From Artocarpus heterophyllus (Eukaryota; Streptophyta; Magnoliopsida; Rosales; Moraceae), in NCBI GenBank assembly GCA_025403435.1, contig CM046341.1, positions 3,977,183 through 4,041,182 on the forward strand: a DNA stretch of 64,000 nucleotides, given 5' to 3'. Both the position numbers and the translations under genes were made by a program. Below the pieces are notes generated by a model. It saw only the letters and a program-made list of their open reading frames with translations. It was not told the DNA's origin and ran no database searches. The stretch's first letter is position 1. Every line of letters begins with the position of its first letter. Shown in pieces: positions 61,141 through 64,000 of this stretch.

Positions 61141-64000
61141 ATGGTATGCCCACTTGGGAATGGGAGGATGGCGGTGATGGCTAGGCTTTTGGCATCGGGG
61201 AGTTTCTCACAAAGTATGGTAGCAGGTATGTGTGTGTGTGTGTGTGTGTGTGTGGGCTGGCTTTCTATTTAGCCGTCACTTGTTTACTGTTAAGGGAGAG
61301 GAGGAAGGGCAATTTTTGTGGCCTGCAGATTGTTAATATTCTTTTGAGATATAAGCATGATTACTACTGTTCATCCGTTAAGTCACATTTTGGTTTTTTT
61401 CAACAGAGGAAGCTGGCCATCAGAAATTAGCCGCTCAATTGATATTCAGGGAATTCAGTGAGGCAGATGAACCAAATTTACTTGATGAAGAAGGTGATTT
61501 TTTTAATAGAGTTGATAATGTAGGATGATGACAAATGTCAAGTGGCATCGTCATTAATTAGAATAATTTTAGTTTTTTTTTTTTGGGACATTGCAAGATG
61601 GGCAGCGGTAGGCGATTTTAGGATTTACATGTCCTTGTTCTGTTTATTCTTTTTTCCCCAGCTTTTCTGGATTCTTAATCTCTCAGACTGTTGTTTGTTT
61701 CTGTTTGGGTATGCAGATATGCATGTCTTCGGTTTGAAGCCTATGGCTGATCCTTTGCATTTGGTAAGATTAGAGTTTAGACTGGTGTCATTAATTCTTT
61801 TGATATAGAAATCCACATGTGTATTTCCAAGTAGAATGTTTGGTTCTATAGTTGTAGCCTTGTCACGTGATAACTGCCTCAGTGGGCTTATTTAAGTGAC
61901 ATTTTTTGAAGGAATAGTATCCCTTGGCTGCATGTAGACTTCTAGTAATCTTTTTAAATTTCTCTCCTCATGACTATCTATATTTAGTAAGCACAAGGGG
62001 AAGTTGACATTGTTGCTTCTTCTTGAGGTTGCGCCTTTCGCCGAAGCAGATAGATGATATTGAGAGAAAAACATCTTTTAAATGATATATGTAACCATCA
62101 CTTTCTTTCAATGTATCAACATGCTTGGACTTGCATGCATGCACTAAACATCACTTTATTTATCTGATTGCTTCATATTAACGTGAAGGTGGGCTGCAAT
62201 ACTTGTAAGAAACCGGTCAAGACTAGTCAATATGCAGCTCATGCAGGTTTGAAGGGTTTTTCAATCATTACTTATAGTTTGTGTCGCTATGTTAAATGTA
62301 ATATTTTTCAAAATATCTTCAATAATGTGATTCTTTTGCATCTTTGAACTTAAGAACCGTGCCAAAATTTAATTTGGGGCCTTATTGTATAAGTTTTCTT
62401 TTCCCATAGCTTCCAATTTGAATTCACTTAATTTTATACGACTATCTGTGTGTTCAATCCAATGATATCATGCCTTTTGTGGGACCTTATGTTTAACTAA
62501 ACTGGACTCCATCACTGTTTAATTTGGTCTTCATGTCATGTTCCTTCTGTGGTTGCCAATTTTTGTTTGTTGGGCCTCCTTCCAGCTATAATTTTTTCAT
62601 GTCTTGTGCTAGTGTTCTGCTGAAAGGGGTTTCTTTGTCCCTTCTGGATCTCTGCAGAACTTTGTAGGATGTTGAAGCCTACAGATGAATCCATGCTGCG
62701 CGTTGATGGCTCTGTAAGGCACAAGAAACCTACGAGGAAGGAGAGGAAAAAGTCACTATCTGCTTATGTTAGTATCCTCTCTTTTTTTATTTCAGTTTTA
62801 TTTTAGATTTTCTTCTTTTGCTTCTGGTTAAGGTATCCTTTTTTTCCCTAATGAAAATTTCCTCCTTGTTATTAACTCAGAGTTTTTAACCCTTTTTTTC
62901 AAAGAAAAAAATCTGAAAGGTCAAAGCTTATGTTCCATTTCTATAGCTTCTTTAGCCCTTGTGTTAAACTTTAACCTATCTTAGATCAGGCTATGTCAGT
63001 TGAGGAGTTAGAGAGGTCTGGAACTGTAGATGTGGATGATACTGCCATTGCCGAATCCCAATTGGATGGGAAGATTGGGATGAACTCTTCTTGCCTTATG
63101 AAGGCAAAAAGTAATTCTCTCTTGCTCTTTTTGTTTTGTTGTGGAAGATTACTTCTTCCTCATGTTTAGTTTCTTTTACATATCGAGTTTCCTTGTCTAA
63201 GGTATGCTGTTGTACTACAATATTCTTCCATATTCAGCTTTAGTGATTGGTTTGCTATGTCCTTAGGGAATTCTTCATATGTAGATGTGAAATGTTTGAT
63301 GCATGGCTCAGGAGTTGGTCCTGGAAATATTGACAATTTAGCCAGTGTGATGCCTCGACCTACAAAACGTACTAAATTGTATGTTTCTCCCATTACTGTT
63401 TTTTTGAAATTTAATTATATCCTTAACTCTTTGTAATGTTTAAAGTTATGCATGCCAATTGCATAGAAAACTTTGTTGATCGATTTAAAGAGTAATTTTG
63501 CTAGTTGTGGATGTCCTTAAGTATCCCACTTTTATGTTCTTTATCAGGTAGAAAAAGTCCAGATATAGGATAATGTTTAGGCAATGTTCAGTTAGGTCAA
63601 TGCTTTATCGCTTATCTGTTGTCCATCGATCTATGCTTCACTTTTTGACTTCTTATGGTTATCTCTGTTAAATGCCTTAAGTGGAAAGTAAGCTATTTGA
63701 TGAGACCCTTAAAAAAAAAATCATATTTTGTAGTATTAGTTGACGGGTTATTAGCACTGTTTTGTGACATTTTAATCCCTGAGCTTTCTTTTTTGGTGGA
63801 TTACTCCTTTAACTTCTGTTTTTTTAGCAGTTTTAGTCCTTGACACTAAACTTGCGAAGTACTTCTGAATTTAAACATAGTTAATTGCATCGTTATTGCA
63901 TAATAAATGAAACTTTTGCTGAAATAGTTACGTTAAGTGCAAACTGTTCTAGTGTTCAAGGGTCACCCTTAGCTTAATATAAAAGGTTGGTGTAGCTGTG
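61141..64000 (+). CDS. Nuclear-looking protein with SGF11/SCA7-like C2HC zinc finger (3' end outside window)
   Basis: Seven coding exons are visible, all with GT-AG borders and one open frame: 61141-61225, 61407-61493, 61717-61763, 62189-62246, 62658-62767, 62990-63110 and 63267-63378. The last is followed by an intron running past the window edge, so about 206 residues are seen. The conserved N-terminus MVCPLGNGRMAVMARLLASG and GHQKLAAQLIFREF precede MHVFGLKPMADPLHL. Then comes a finger C76-x2-C79-x11-H91-x3-C95 (CNTCKKPVKTSQYAAHAELC), a spacing shared with Sgf11/SCA7-type fingers of the SAGA deubiquitinase module. A basic cluster RHKKPTRKERKK (113-124) looks like a nuclear signal. I recall uncharacterised plant homologs with this N-terminus but no firm function, and membership in SAGA is inference. 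No lesion seen. Intron 1 starts with a GT repeat (61,229-61,254). Confidence 0.85.

Overview
The window is nuclear DNA of a flowering plant, most likely a eudicot. It is AT-rich, its genes have many short GT-AG introns, and they match plant families: plastid acyl carrier protein, VAP27, vacuolar NHX antiporter, subtilase, mTERF and UDP-xylose synthase. Plant-type transposons (Ty3, copia, hAT, MITEs) fill much of the rest. I cannot name the species.

Left part (1-10.05 kb): a broken UDP-glucuronate decarboxylase gene, a 100-N assembly gap, a frameshifted mTERF gene, and a broken SBT5-type subtilase on the minus strand. The subtilase is split by a 733-bp non-autonomous hAT element with an exact 8-bp target duplication. 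A second mTERF copy, also broken, lies at 23.9-25.0 kb.

The most striking object is 10,661-18,996: a complete, very young LTR retrotransposon. Its two 1,974-bp LTRs differ at one position that I can find. It has a 5-bp target duplication, a tRNA-iMet type primer site and a Ty3/Tekay-like polypurine tract, but no gag or pol. Its 4.4-kb interior holds two sense-strand intronless open frames. One is a 173-aa basic protein with a Cys4 finger, whose layout recalls the nucleic-acid-binding proteins of some plant RNA viruses. The other is a 216-aa LOG-like protein (cytokinin-activating family) with an altered active site and a C-terminal EAR-like motif. A stretch resembling a plant promoter and leader precedes the first frame.

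Right part (28.5-64 kb): four genes look intact. They are plastid ACP (minus), VAP27 (plus), a tonoplast-type NHX Na+/H+ antiporter (minus, 14 coding exons, 535 aa), and, at the right edge, the 5' part of a nuclear-looking gene with an SGF11/SCA7-like zinc finger. ACP and VAP27 are divergent, VAP27 and NHX convergent. The 13 kb between NHX and the last gene contains only transposon remnants, MITEs and simple repeats. The genes are unrelated housekeeping functions and show no sign of working as a cluster.
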